DNA of 64,000 bases from an uncultured Lacinutrix sp. (GCF_947500605.1 NZ_CANMSJ010000001.1:620001-684000); one strand, 5' to 3'; positions 24,586 to 33,722 are shown, counted from the stretch's first letter. Made by a program: numbers and translations. Notes: generated by a model from the sequence alone, not told the origin.

Positions 24586-27276
24586 TTACTTAAAAGGGAT
24601 GGTAAAAACAAGTATTGCACCATTTTTAACGTCTTTTTTTGCCCAAATTTTTCCGTTATGCTTTTCTACTATTTGTTTTGTAATTGCTAAACCTAGTCCA
24701 CTACCTTGAGGTTTTCTTGTATTTTGATCTTGTGATTGGTAAAATTTATCGAAAATAAACTTATGGTCTTCCTCCGGAATCCCTTTACCATTGTCTTTTA
24801 CAGAGATTTCCATCACTTGGTTTCCTAACTTATAATCTATCTCAATCTGTCCTGTTTTTGCAGTACAAAACTTAATAGCATTAGATAGTAAATTTGTTAA
24901 TACTTGAAGGATGCGATCCTCATCATAATTAGTGTTAAACGCATGCGGATTTTTATTTAAGATTTTAACTTCCTTTTTGGCAGCAATCTGCGAAATACTG
25001 CTAATTGCCTTCTGTATTGTTTTCTGGAGGTCTTGGTATTGCATATCTAAATGCAAACGACCCGTTTCAAGTTTTTCGAAATCTAGAATATTATGTATTA
25101 ACCGCCCTAAACGATCAGAATCTTGAAGAATATTCTTTAAAAACTGTGCCTTTATCTCTTTTGGCATGTCATCCTCTTCATCCATTAATAACTCTGTTGC
25201 AGCTCTAATACCTGTAATTGGAGTTTTCAACTCATGCGCTACAGTGTCTAAAAATTCATCTTTTTGCTTGTCTTTACTTATTAATTCTTCATTCGCATCT
25301 TTAAGTTTTGAAGATAGCTGAGACAATTCATTCGACTTATCTAAAAGCACTTTATTACTAACGATGTTTTCTTTAGACTCTTCTAAAATCTTCAGTACTT
25401 CTACTAAACTAATTTGTTCTTCCTTTACTACGCTGGCAATTAATATTTTGGCTGAAGCCGAACCAATACTTCCTGTTAATAGTTTTTCAGAAAAATTAAT
25501 TAATCGCGCATCTGCCAATTGTGTGTCTTGTGGTAGTTTGTACTTTGTAAAGAATATAGTTAATGCACGAGTGGCTCTTTTTTCACCTAAGAATCGAATT
25601 AACACATTTTTAATATCTGCCACGTAAGCTTCACCTTTCCAAACCAATGCACTATCCTGTAATGTTGAAAAGTTGTTACTATCCACAAACATTTCGGCAT
25701 AGTTACGCTCTCTATAATTTCCTTTTGAAGTTAATGAAAACACCGAATAACACAACATATTAAAAGTAATACTCCAGAAAAACGCATGTGCTGGCGGACT
25801 TAAAAAATCGATACCAAATAAAGCATTAGGTTTTAATGCCTCAATACCCAGTAAACCATATTGTGTAAAATCGTCTGTTCCTGTATAAGCTTGCAATGTA
25901 AATGGCAAAATCAAAGTGTAAATAGCGATAAGAAAACCGACAATAATACCAGTTATTGCTGCTTTTGAAGAACCACGATTCCAATATAAACCTATAAAAA
26001 ATGAAGGTGCTAATTGAGAAATAATAACAAACGAAATTAAGCCAATAGAATACAACGATAACTCCTTAGAAAAGGACACATAAAAAAAATAGGCTGTAAT
26101 TATGATTGTAAAAATAGATATACGACGAATGTTTTTAATGTATTTTGAATTACGCTCGGGTTGGTTTTTAATGAACTTATCCAGGAAACCATAAGGAATA
26201 ATTAAGTTGTTACTCACCATAGTTGATAATGCCAATGTAGACACAATAACCATTGATATTACTGCCGAAAAACCACCTAAAAAAACGAGTGTTGCAAAAA
26301 AGGAATTTCCGTTTTCGAGAGGTAATAACAATGAGTAGTATTCTGCATTTTGAGTGGAGCCGAAAGTTAATTTTCCTGCCCAAGCAATAAATATAACAAA
26401 CAGATTAAAGAGTAGTAAATACAACGGAAACAACCAAATAGCCTTTTTTAAATGTTTCTCTCGGTTGTTTTCTAAAACAGAAACTTGAAACTGTCTCGGC
26501 AATAAAAAGATAGCCATAAAAGACAATCCTATTAAGAAAAACCAATTAAAACCGTCCTCTACACCACTAAGCGTGGTGAGCTCTTTAAAGTTTTCTGTTG
26601 TTGAAATCTGATTGTAAATATCTGTAGTGCCATCAAACAGATAAAATGTAACATAAATACCTATAGCTAAAAAGAATACGAGTTTTAAAACCGACTCGAA
26701 TGCGACAGTAGCAATGATACCTTTATGTTTTTCGGAGGCATCTGTATTTTGTGTTCCGAAAAAGGTTGCGAAAATTGCTAACAATAAAGCGACGTAAAAA
26801 GTAGAATCGTCAATTACAGTCGTAGATACGTAACTACTATCGTCCGACATAATTTCGAAAGTTTCGGACACTGCCTTTAATTGTAATGAAATGTATGGTA
26901 AGGTTCCGAATAAGCAAATTATAGTCACTAATGCTCCAAGGAATCTACTGTTTCCGTAACGTAGTGAAATAAAATCGGCAATAGATGAAATTTTATGTTG
27001 TTTGGAAATTCTGATAATTTTCCGAAGCACAACAATCCATAAAGGTGCTGCTATAACTGGCCCTAAATAGATGGGTAAAAAATTAATACCCGAATTTGCT
27101 GCAATACCTACACTACCGTAATAGGTCCAAGCAGAACAGTACACTGCTAAAGACAAGGTGTAGACATATGGATTGTTAACCCATTTACTTTGTCGTTTTT
27201 TTTCACCAAGAAAAGCAATGTAAAACAATACTACTAAATAGATTACAATTATGGTAATTAGTGCGTAGTTATTCAT
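24586..27276 (-). CDS. Sodium:solute symporter-histidine kinase fusion (CbrA/CrbS-like)
   Basis: 896 residues. The first ~490 form a complete SSS/SLC5-type transporter with about thirteen helices. A linker (about 500-640) resembles the STAC domain of such fusions, followed by a coiled coil. HisKA has the phospho-acceptor His681 (AHELKTP), and the HATPase has N box LLSNAIKF, G1 DNGKGIP and G2 GSGLGLAI. CrbS and CbrA of proteobacteria share this layout; CrbS controls acs. Here it sits with acs, prpE and actP, so sensing of acetate or propionate is a strong inference. Its start overlaps the preceding small gene by 8 bp. Confidence 0.92.
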   Translation of the reverse strand: MNNYALITIIVIYLVVLFYIAFLGEKKRQSKWVNNPYVYTLSLAVYCSAWTYYGSVGIAANSGINFLPIYLGPVIAAPLWIVVLRKIIRISKQHKISSIADFISLRYGNSRFLGALVTIICLFGTLPYISLQLKAVSETFEIMSDDSSYVSTTVIDDSTFYVALLLAIFATFFGTQNTDASEKHKGIIATVAFESVLKLVFFLAIGIYVTFYLFDGTTDIYNQISTTENFKELTTLSGVEDGFNWFFLIGLSFMAIFLLPRQFQVSVLENNREKHLKKAIWLFPLYLLLFNLFVIFIAWAGKLTFGSTQNAEYYSLLLPLENGNSFFATLVFLGGFSAVISMVIVSTLALSTMVSNNLIIPYGFLDKFIKNQPERNSKYIKNIRRISIFTIIITAYFFYVSFSKELSLYSIGLISFVIISQLAPSFFIGLYWNRGSSKAAITGIIVGFLIAIYTLILPFTLQAYTGTDDFTQYGLLGIEALKPNALFGIDFLSPPAHAFFWSITFNMLCYSVFSLTSKGNYRERNYAEMFVDSNNFSTLQDSALVWKGEAYVADIKNVLIRFLGEKRATRALTIFFTKYKLPQDTQLADARLINFSEKLLTGSIGSASAKILIASVVKEEQISLVEVLKILEESKENIVSNKVLLDKSNELSQLSSKLKDANEELISKDKQKDEFLDTVAHELKTPITGIRAATELLMDEEDDMPKEIKAQFLKNILQDSDRLGRLIHNILDFEKLETGRLHLDMQYQDLQKTIQKAISSISQIAAKKEVKILNKNPHAFNTNYDEDRILQVLTNLLSNAIKFCTAKTGQIEIDYKLGNQVMEISVKDNGKGIPEEDHKFIFDKFYQSQDQNTRKPQGSGLGLAITKQIVEKHNGKIWAKKDVKNGAILVFTIPFK

Positions 27277-27463
27277 AATGGCGTTTTAATACGATGTATG
27301 AAATAACAATAGATAACAACCAAATTGAAAATATAGAAAAGTATAATGTTGGGATACCTAAAATGGCGCCTTCAAAATTAAAAACAAGTATAAATGGTAT
27401 ATTGAAAGTTAAACACAATGCTACCGATAATACAACTAGCTTTTGTTCGTGGCGTTTTTTCAT
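27269..27463 (-). CDS. Small membrane protein coupled to the symporter-kinase
   Basis: 64 residues, with two hydrophobic helices (about 9-28 and 35-57) flanked by basic ends (KKRHEQK, LKRHYE). It resembles the ~60-90-residue accessory proteins encoded beside SSS transporters, though I cannot place it in a named family. The 8-bp overlap with the kinase gene suggests stoichiometric translation, perhaps as a membrane partner. Confidence 0.7.
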   Translation of the reverse strand: MKKRHEQKLVVLSVALCLTFNIPFILVFNFEGAILGIPTLYFSIFSIWLLSIVISYIVLKRHYE

Positions 27464-27529
27464 TGATTGGTTTTCTATATTTTAACTTCTCTTTATTCAA
27501 AAATGAAGTATTAATTTTACTAATATAAG

Positions 27530-27561
27530 AAATCAGCACTACATAAATGTAATGCTGATTT
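27530..27561 (-). terminator. Hairpin downstream of the ActP-type symporter gene
   Basis: AAATCAGCA (27530-27538) pairs perfectly with TGCTGATTT (27553-27561). On the complement it continues TTTCTTATATT, a weak T-tract, so termination may be partial. Confidence 0.55.
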
Positions 27562-27637
27562 GCTAACTAACTAAATTTAAATTAAGTTCAATATTCTTTA
27601 GCTTTCGCTGAAAAATATTCAGACAGAACTCAATACT

Positions 27638-29404
27638 TTAATGGTCTGAAGCTTCGCCAGCTCCTGAAGGTATTCTAATACTTTCTACCATATCTTGTAC
27701 ATCTTGTGGAGGCGCTGGTGTCATGCGTGATACCACTAATGATATTACAATATTTACTGACATTGCAATGGTACCAAAACCTTCTGGAGAAGTACCAAAC
27801 CACCAATCTTCACTTGTACCACCACCAAACATGTCTAGTTTGAATTTCATCATATAGAACATCATTAAAACAATACCTACAACCATTCCTGAAATAGCAC
27901 CTTGGCTATTCATTCGTTTATCGAATATTCCTAAAATAATGGCCGGAAAAAAGGAGGCTGCTGCGAGACCAAAGGCGAGCGCGACGACTGCAGCTACAAA
28001 TCCTGGTGGATTAATACCAAAATATCCTGCAATTAAGATGGCAACAAAAATTGCTATTCTAGCTACTTTTAATTCATCTTTATCTGAAATGTTTGGCTTC
28101 AATTGTTTTTTAACTAAATCGTGAGAGACAGATGTCGAGATTACTAATAATAATCCTGCTGCTGTTGATAATGCTGCTGCCAATCCACCTGCCGCTACTA
28201 ATCCAATCACCCAATTTGGTAAGTTTGCAATCTCTGGGTTTGCCAATACCATAATATCTCTATCGACATATAATTCGTTTTCAGCATCACTTGCATTAGA
28301 AACAATACGTTCTCCATTGACTCCTCTTGCTTCTGTATATTCTGGTTTTTTACCTGATAATGAATTACCAGCTACATATTGAATTTTTCCATCTCCATTT
28401 TTATCAGACCAAGCAATTAACCCTGTATTCTCCCAGTTTTTAAACCATTCTGGAATTTCTTTGTATTCTTTATTACTAACCGTTTCAATTAAATTAGTTC
28501 TTGAAAACACTGCTATTGCAGGCGCTGTTGTATAAAGAATTGCAATTAAAAATAATGCATAACCTGCAGATTTACGTGCATCTTTTACTTTAGGTACTGT
28601 AAAGAAACGCACAATCACGTGTGGTAATCCTGCCGTACCTGTCATTAGCGCTAAAGTAATTGCAAAAACATCCCAAGTTGATTTTGTTCCGCTTGTGTAT
28701 TCATTAAAACCAAGTTCTACATGTAGTTTATCTAATTTATCTAATAAGAACTCTCCACCTTCAACGGTTCCTCCCATTCCTAATTGTGGAATAATGTTTC
28801 CTGTCATTTGCATAGAAATAAAGAATGCAGGTACCATAAAGGCAAATATTAATACACAGTATTGTGCTACTTGTGTATATGTAATACCTTTCATACCTCC
28901 TAAAAGTGCGAAAGTTAAAACAACTGTCATCCCGATAATTACACCTATGTTAATATCTACTTGTAAGAATTGAGAAAATACAATACCTACGCCACGCATT
29001 TGACCTGCAACATATGTAAACGATACAATTAATGCGCAAATTACTGCTACTGTTCTTGCTGTATTAGAGTAATATCTATCTCCAATAAAATCTGGAACTG
29101 TAAACTTTCCAAACTTACGTAAATAAGGTGCTAAAAGTAATGCTAAAAGCACGTATCCACCAGTCCATCCCATCAAATAAACAGAACCATCATATCCTGA
29201 AAAGGAAATAATTCCTGCCATACTAATAAAGGAGGCTGCACTCATCCAATCGGCTGCAGTAGCCATACCATTTGCTAAAGGTGAAACACCACCACCAGCA
29301 ACATAAAACTCTTTCGTTGAGCCTGCTCTTGCCCAAATTGCGATTCCAAAATATAAGGCAAAAGTAATTCCTACTAATAACCAGGTCCAAAATTGTACAC
29401 TCAT
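27638..29404 (-). CDS. actP: ActP-like sodium:solute (acetate) symporter
   Basis: 588 residues and about 13 membrane helices. The SSS signature regions include EFYVAGGGVSPLANGMATAADWMSAAS in the first helices and the sodium-site region in GLAAALSTAAGLLLVISTS. An extra-membrane loop of about 100 residues (about 320-410) lies between helices. Together with the adjacent DUF4212 subunit this is the usual two-part form of bacterial acetate/short monocarboxylate uptake systems. It belongs to the same leftward cluster as acs. Confidence 0.85.
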   Translation of the reverse strand: MSVQFWTWLLVGITFALYFGIAIWARAGSTKEFYVAGGGVSPLANGMATAADWMSAASFISMAGIISFSGYDGSVYLMGWTGGYVLLALLLAPYLRKFGKFTVPDFIGDRYYSNTARTVAVICALIVSFTYVAGQMRGVGIVFSQFLQVDINIGVIIGMTVVLTFALLGGMKGITYTQVAQYCVLIFAFMVPAFFISMQMTGNIIPQLGMGGTVEGGEFLLDKLDKLHVELGFNEYTSGTKSTWDVFAITLALMTGTAGLPHVIVRFFTVPKVKDARKSAGYALFLIAILYTTAPAIAVFSRTNLIETVSNKEYKEIPEWFKNWENTGLIAWSDKNGDGKIQYVAGNSLSGKKPEYTEARGVNGERIVSNASDAENELYVDRDIMVLANPEIANLPNWVIGLVAAGGLAAALSTAAGLLLVISTSVSHDLVKKQLKPNISDKDELKVARIAIFVAILIAGYFGINPPGFVAAVVALAFGLAAASFFPAIILGIFDKRMNSQGAISGMVVGIVLMMFYMMKFKLDMFGGGTSEDWWFGTSPEGFGTIAMSVNIVISLVVSRMTPAPPQDVQDMVESIRIPSGAGEASDH

Positions 29405-29443
29405 AATATTTGTTTTTTTTGGTTCCCTTTAAATTTGTAAATA

Positions 29444-29488
29444 TTCTCGATACAATTCCGAAGAAAAATCGAAATCACTCGAACTGAC
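29444..29488 (+). repeat. ~44-bp dispersed repeat, copy 4
   Basis: Begins TTCTCGATACAATTCCG and ends AATCACTCGAACTGAC. It lies in the 123-bp gap between the DUF4212 and symporter genes. Confidence 0.6.
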
Positions 29489-29527
29489 TGTTAAAAATTT
29501 AAAGCAAACATTTAGTTATTAGCTCGA

Positions 29528-29788
29528 CTACTCGTCGTAACCGTATTTTTTATCTAGTTTGTTCATTAATCTTACGTATACGAATATTAAAATAACGAAT
29601 ACATATATTGAGCCTTGTTGGGCAAACCAAAATCCTAGTTTAAAACCACCAAGTCTTATTTGGTTTAATTCTTCTCTAAAGAGAATACCGCATCCAAAGG
29701 ATACAACAAACCATATAACAAGTAATATTGCTAAATACTTTATGTTCTCTTTCCAATACGCCGAAGCGTTTTTTTGTTTTTCACTCAT
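29528..29788 (-). CDS. DUF4212 symporter small subunit
   Basis: 86 residues with two transmembrane helices (about 13-33 and 50-70). The conserved GFWFAQQGSIYVFV segment is diagnostic of DUF4212, which regularly precedes an SSS-type acetate symporter gene, as here. It is presumed to be an inner-membrane subunit. It starts 12 bp after the porin gene ends. Confidence 0.9.
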   Translation of the reverse strand: MSEKQKNASAYWKENIKYLAILLVIWFVVSFGCGILFREELNQIRLGGFKLGFWFAQQGSIYVFVILIFVYVRLMNKLDKKYGYDE

Positions 29789-29800
29789 AGTTTGCTAGTT

Positions 29801-31048
29801 TTATAGATATATCATGGCTTGAAGCGAAATAGTATTCGAATCTAAAGCTCCAAATTCTTGATTTTTATATTCTAAAGTTAATTTTGAATTGTGTCCACTC
29901 ATATACGCATTTACACCAATGCCTAAAGTAGATCTATCATCTCCTACAGCATCATAACTATGTGTGCCATAACTTACGTAAGGCTGGTATCTTGTTTTAG
30001 TTTTATCACCTTTAAAAACATAACCTACATGACCATAAATCATGCTTCCTGTACCATAAGCACTATATAAATAGTTTTTACCGTAATCACTATTTTGGTA
30101 TACTGCATAAGCAGTAATTGCGCTTCCATTATCACTTAAAGGAGCATCGTAAAAAGCATCTACTGCAAATATTGATACATCTTCACCCTCTAAATTAGGA
30201 GTTAAAGCTGTACCTGTATCTATTACAGAGCCTTTAGGATGTAAGAAGAAACCTGCTCCAACATTAAATATTTTTTTACCACCTAAATAACTACCTACTT
30301 TATAAGGCAGGAAGTTAGATTCTTGGTCTAAGAAATTATAATCGAAATAACCAGCGTATGTTTTACCAGCATCTTTAGATCCTAAATTAGCACGACCATT
30401 ATAAACAGCATCGCCTCCTGCAACAGCAGTTCTAGCATCTAAAGACGACACTGATGCATCATTTATAGCGACACGGTATTGAAGTTTATCGAATTTACCT
30501 TTTGCAAATACACCTAAGTGACGTGCAAATTGATCGGATAATCCAATAGTTGCCCAAGATTGACGGTTATTGTCTAACGTCATCATGTTAAGCGTACTTT
30601 GATTGTTTAATCTAGAAATACCATTAAAGTAATGTAAACCACCACCAACTGTGTGATCTTTACCTAAATTGTATTGTGCCCAAACATCATGAAAAAAGAG
30701 TTGAGAACCATCTCCTTTTCCTGTTGGACTTAATGTAGAACTTGTTAAACTATTTAAACCGAAGTGCGTTACAATTAAAAAGTCCTTATTAATTTGTGCA
30801 AACATTAATATACGAGCACGACGTAAATTAAAATTTAATTTACTGTTTTCGTTTCCGTTAGCATCAAAAGTATTGTCTGTATTGTAATTGGCTTGGACTT
30901 GCGCCCAAGAAATAAGCCGAAAATATTTAGAACCATCTTCGTTAAATTTAAACTTAAGACCTCCAGTGTAATCTGGTGAGCCTTGAGCAGTCATAAATTG
31001 AAAGGACATTAAAAAGAGTCCAGCCAATAAAAGGGTTTGTTTTCTCAT
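29801..31048 (-). CDS. Outer-membrane porin-like beta-barrel
   Basis: 415 residues with a signal peptide (cleavage after FMTAQ). The rest is alternating amphipathic strands with many aromatic girdle residues, ending in a terminal strand ISLQAMIYL with a C-terminal hydrophobic residue. LRRARILMFAQINKDF is typical of phosphate-selective-porin-like barrels in Bacteroidetes. Its place directly before the DUF4212 and symporter genes suggests it lets small carboxylates through the outer membrane (inference). Confidence 0.8.
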   Translation of the reverse strand: MRKQTLLLAGLFLMSFQFMTAQGSPDYTGGLKFKFNEDGSKYFRLISWAQVQANYNTDNTFDANGNENSKLNFNLRRARILMFAQINKDFLIVTHFGLNSLTSSTLSPTGKGDGSQLFFHDVWAQYNLGKDHTVGGGLHYFNGISRLNNQSTLNMMTLDNNRQSWATIGLSDQFARHLGVFAKGKFDKLQYRVAINDASVSSLDARTAVAGGDAVYNGRANLGSKDAGKTYAGYFDYNFLDQESNFLPYKVGSYLGGKKIFNVGAGFFLHPKGSVIDTGTALTPNLEGEDVSIFAVDAFYDAPLSDNGSAITAYAVYQNSDYGKNYLYSAYGTGSMIYGHVGYVFKGDKTKTRYQPYVSYGTHSYDAVGDDRSTLGIGVNAYMSGHNSKLTLEYKNQEFGALDSNTISLQAMIYL

Positions 31049-31113
31049 TGTTTAAAGGATTAATTAGTAGTTAATTAGTTTTGTGTGCACTACAATCTCT
31101 TAAAAACAATGTA

Positions 31114-31144
31114 TTAACAAAAAATTAATATATTTTTTTGTTAA
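31114..31144. promoter_or_regulatory. A/T palindrome upstream of the porin gene
   Basis: TTAACAAAAAA (31114-31124) faces TTTTTTTGTTAA (31133-31144), a near-perfect inverted repeat 66 bp before the porin start. It lies between the porin gene and the InsA-like gene, so it is a candidate operator for that protein. A weak terminator is an alternative. Confidence 0.4.
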
Positions 31145-31153
31145 TTTAATATA

Positions 31154-31573
31154 CTAATCTTTAAAACGCTCCCATTTAATGAGCATGAATTTATCTCCTA
31201 ACTCTGTAACCACAACACCTGCTCCTTTTATGTTTTCGGCATTACTAAAATAAACAGCTAATTCTGAAGCATTTAAAATCTTGTATGTAGGATGGTAATT
31301 AGAATTATATGGACGTTTAATATTATACTTTTTAACCCAATTCATGATACTTACGTGAGAGATTCCTAAAATGCGTTCGATTTCTCTATACGTTAAACCT
31401 TCTAAGTATAACTGTAGTGATTTGTTAACGTAGTAGTCGTCTATCTTCTTCCCAATCTTATTTACAGAGAAGAAATAGTTGCACTTTTTACACTTATAAC
31501 GCTGTCTATCGTTAACAATTCCGCTTTTAATGTAATGGTCTGATCCACAATTAGGACATAAATCTACTGTCAT
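31154..31573 (-). CDS. IS1 InsA-like zinc-ribbon/HTH DNA-binding protein
   Basis: 139 residues. A zinc ribbon (C6, C9, C28, C31) is followed by a helix-turn-helix (about 54-83, LYLEGLTYREIERILGIS), the DNA-binding half of IS1-type transposases. There is no DDE catalytic domain. Instead a short beta-rich tail (about 98-139, ASELAVYF...FMLIKWERF) closes the protein. No terminal inverted repeats or target duplication are visible. It is placed at the head of the porin-symporter operon, which suggests a domesticated regulator rather than a mobile element (inference). Confidence 0.75.
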   Translation of the reverse strand: MTVDLCPNCGSDHYIKSGIVNDRQRYKCKKCNYFFSVNKIGKKIDDYYVNKSLQLYLEGLTYREIERILGISHVSIMNWVKKYNIKRPYNSNYHPTYKILNASELAVYFSNAENIKGAGVVVTELGDKFMLIKWERFKD

Positions 31574-31650
31574 GTATATTAATTTAGCATAAATATATCA
31601 ATTTAGCAATATAAATAAAAACATATTGTTAAAAAATTAAGAATTATTAA

Positions 31651-31695
31651 TAAAAAAAGCTCTAAAACCAAGATTATATCTGATTTTTAGAGCTT
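31651..31695 (-). terminator. Terminator after the DUF779 gene
   Basis: AAGCTCTAAAA (31657-31667) pairs with TTTTAGAGCTT (31685-31695). The complement continues with TTTTTTTATT. Confidence 0.8.
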
Positions 31696-31737
31696 AAATT
31701 ATTAAAATGAAAATACTATTAACTATACAAGTAAGTG

Positions 31738-32091
31738 TTAACCATTAAAAAAAGACTCTTCTTCCTTAGTTAATAACCTTGAATGTATTAAAAATCGAAG
31801 ACCTAGCGGAATCTCTAAAGAGAAACTAGCACCACGACCTTCTGTAACATCTACTGTTAAATGTGTGTGCTTCCAATATTCGAATTGATCCTGATTCATA
31901 TAAAAATTAACATCATTTAAAGTTCCTAAAAGAATATCACTTTCATCTAAGTACATATCACCTTTTTCGAAAACCATTGGAGCAGAACCATCGCAACAGC
32001 CTCCACTTTGATGAAAAATTAAATCGCCATGTTTTACTTTCAATTGTTCTAAAACCTTTGTTGCCGCTTCTGTTATTGTTACTCTTTCCAT
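31738..32091 (-). CDS. DUF779 protein, aldehyde dehydrogenase companion
   Basis: 117 residues with the DUF779 blocks HQSGGCCDGSAP and GRGASFSLEIPLG. This family is regularly encoded beside acetaldehyde/aldehyde dehydrogenase genes. The biochemical role is not established; the conserved Cys pair may bind metal or act as a thiol. It is 75 bp downstream of the dehydrogenase gene, but a strong hairpin (32112-32145) separates them, so its expression may be set by readthrough. Confidence 0.9.
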   Translation of the reverse strand: MERVTITEAATKVLEQLKVKHGDLIFHQSGGCCDGSAPMVFEKGDMYLDESDILLGTLNDVNFYMNQDQFEYWKHTHLTVDVTEGRGASFSLEIPLGLRFLIHSRLLTKEEESFFNG

Positions 32092-32111
32092 AGTATGGAT
32101 TTAAATTAATT

Positions 32112-32145
32112 AAAAAAAAGCTGAACTACATTTTGTAATCCAGCT
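32112..32145 (-). terminator. Terminator or attenuator between ALDH and DUF779 genes
   Basis: On the complement AGCTGGATTAC pairs along 11 bp (two wobbles) with GTAGTTCAGCT over a 5-nt loop, then TTTTTTTT. It is well formed, so much transcription from the dehydrogenase gene should stop here. Confidence 0.7.
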
Positions 32146-32166
32146 CTTCTCGCTATTTAATTTCTA

Positions 32167-33666
32167 TTAAAAGAAACCTAATTTATTTTTATCGTAAGAG
32201 ATTAACATGTTTTTAGTTTGACGATAGTAATTAAGCATCATCACATGATTTTCTCTACCAAATCCAGATTTTTTATAACCTCCAAATGGCGCATGTGCAG
32301 GATATGCATGATAACAATTAACCCAAACACGACCAGCTTTTATAGCTCTTGGTATTTGATATAGTTGGTGCGCATCTCGTGTCCAAACACCAGCACCTAA
32401 TCCATAAAGTGTATCGTTAGCAATTTCCAAAGCTTCAGCTTCGTCTTTAAATTTAGTAACACAAACTACTGGTCCGAAAATTTCTTCTTGGAACACTCTC
32501 ATTTTATTATGACCTTCAAGTATAGTTGGTTTAATATAAAATCCGTTTGCTAAATTACCTTCTAATACATTAGCAGAACCTCCTGCTAGTACTTTTGCAC
32601 CTTCCTCTTTTCCTATTTCTATATAAGATTTTATTTTTTCGTGTTGATCTTTAGACGCTTGCGCACCAACCATTGTATTTACATCGTACGGATTATCTTG
32701 AATTATAGCATTAGTTCTTTCTACAACACGCTTCATAAATGCATCGTAAATATCTTCTTGTACTAAAATTCGAGAAGGTGCAGTACACACTTCTCCTTGA
32801 TTAAATGCAAATAAAACAGCACCTTCTACAGCTTTATCTAAATAAGCATCATCATGATCCATGACAGAATTAAAGAATACGTTTGGAGACTTACCACCTA
32901 ACTCCATAGTTACAGGATTTAAGTTTTTAGAAGCGTATTGCATAATTAACTGCCCAGTAGTTGTTTCTCCTGTAAAGGCTACTTTATCTACTTTAGAACT
33001 TGAAGCTAATGGCTTTCCTGCTTCTGGACCAAAACCATGGACTATATTTATAACGCCCGGAGGAAAAACATCTGCTATTTTCTCCATTAATAAAGTCGTT
33101 GTAGATGGTGTTTGCTCTGCAGGTTTTAAAACCACACAATTACCAGTTACTAGTGCTGGCGGTAATTTCCAAGACAACATTAATAGTGGGAAATTCCATG
33201 GAATAATCTGACCAATTACACCTAATGGTTCTTTTATATTTAAGGATAGTGTATTTTGATCTAGCTCTGCTGCACTTCCTTCTTCCGAACGAATACAAGC
33301 AGCAAAGTAACGCCAATGATCTACTGCCAAAGGAATATCTGCATTTAATGTTTCACGAATAGGTTTTCCGTTATCGCAAGTTTCCATGATTGCGAACTCC
33401 TCTAAATTAGCCTCAATAATATCTGCTACTTTATTTAATAACGTCGCTCTTTCTGTTGCTGAGGTATTTCCCCAAGCTTCTTTTGCTGCATTAGCTGCGT
33501 CTAAAGCCATCTCTACATCTTCTTTTTGAGAACGCGGATATTTAGCTATTAAACTATTATCGATTGGAGACGTATTTTCGAAATATTGTCCGCCTATGGG
33601 TTCTACAAATTTTCCGTTTATAAAATTGCCATATTTCTCTTTAAACACCGGTTTAGAATAACTCAT
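32167..33666 (-). CDS. NAD(P)-dependent aldehyde dehydrogenase (acetaldehyde-type)
   Basis: 499 residues. The ALDH motifs are all present: IGQIIPWNFP, MELGGKSPNVFF (catalytic Glu), NQGEVCTAPSR (catalytic Cys) and EEIFGPVV. The NQGEVCTAPSR form and the DUF779 neighbour are typical of ExaC/AcoD-type enzymes that oxidise acetaldehyde to acetate. That would feed the adjacent Acs cluster. It is divergently transcribed from an AraC regulator across 172 bp containing direct repeats. Confidence 0.9.
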   Translation of the reverse strand: MSYSKPVFKEKYGNFINGKFVEPIGGQYFENTSPIDNSLIAKYPRSQKEDVEMALDAANAAKEAWGNTSATERATLLNKVADIIEANLEEFAIMETCDNGKPIRETLNADIPLAVDHWRYFAACIRSEEGSAAELDQNTLSLNIKEPLGVIGQIIPWNFPLLMLSWKLPPALVTGNCVVLKPAEQTPSTTTLLMEKIADVFPPGVINIVHGFGPEAGKPLASSSKVDKVAFTGETTTGQLIMQYASKNLNPVTMELGGKSPNVFFNSVMDHDDAYLDKAVEGAVLFAFNQGEVCTAPSRILVQEDIYDAFMKRVVERTNAIIQDNPYDVNTMVGAQASKDQHEKIKSYIEIGKEEGAKVLAGGSANVLEGNLANGFYIKPTILEGHNKMRVFQEEIFGPVVCVTKFKDEAEALEIANDTLYGLGAGVWTRDAHQLYQIPRAIKAGRVWVNCYHAYPAHAPFGGYKKSGFGRENHVMMLNYYRQTKNMLISYDKNKLGFF

Positions 33667-33722
33667 ACAAAATCTTGTTAAATTAATAATTAGATAATTT
33701 TTTTATATAAAAAATACATTAT

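Noticed and set aside
31154-31573. Active IS1 insertion sequence
   Set aside because: No catalytic DDE part, no terminal inverted repeats and no target duplication; only the InsA-like DNA-binding half is present.
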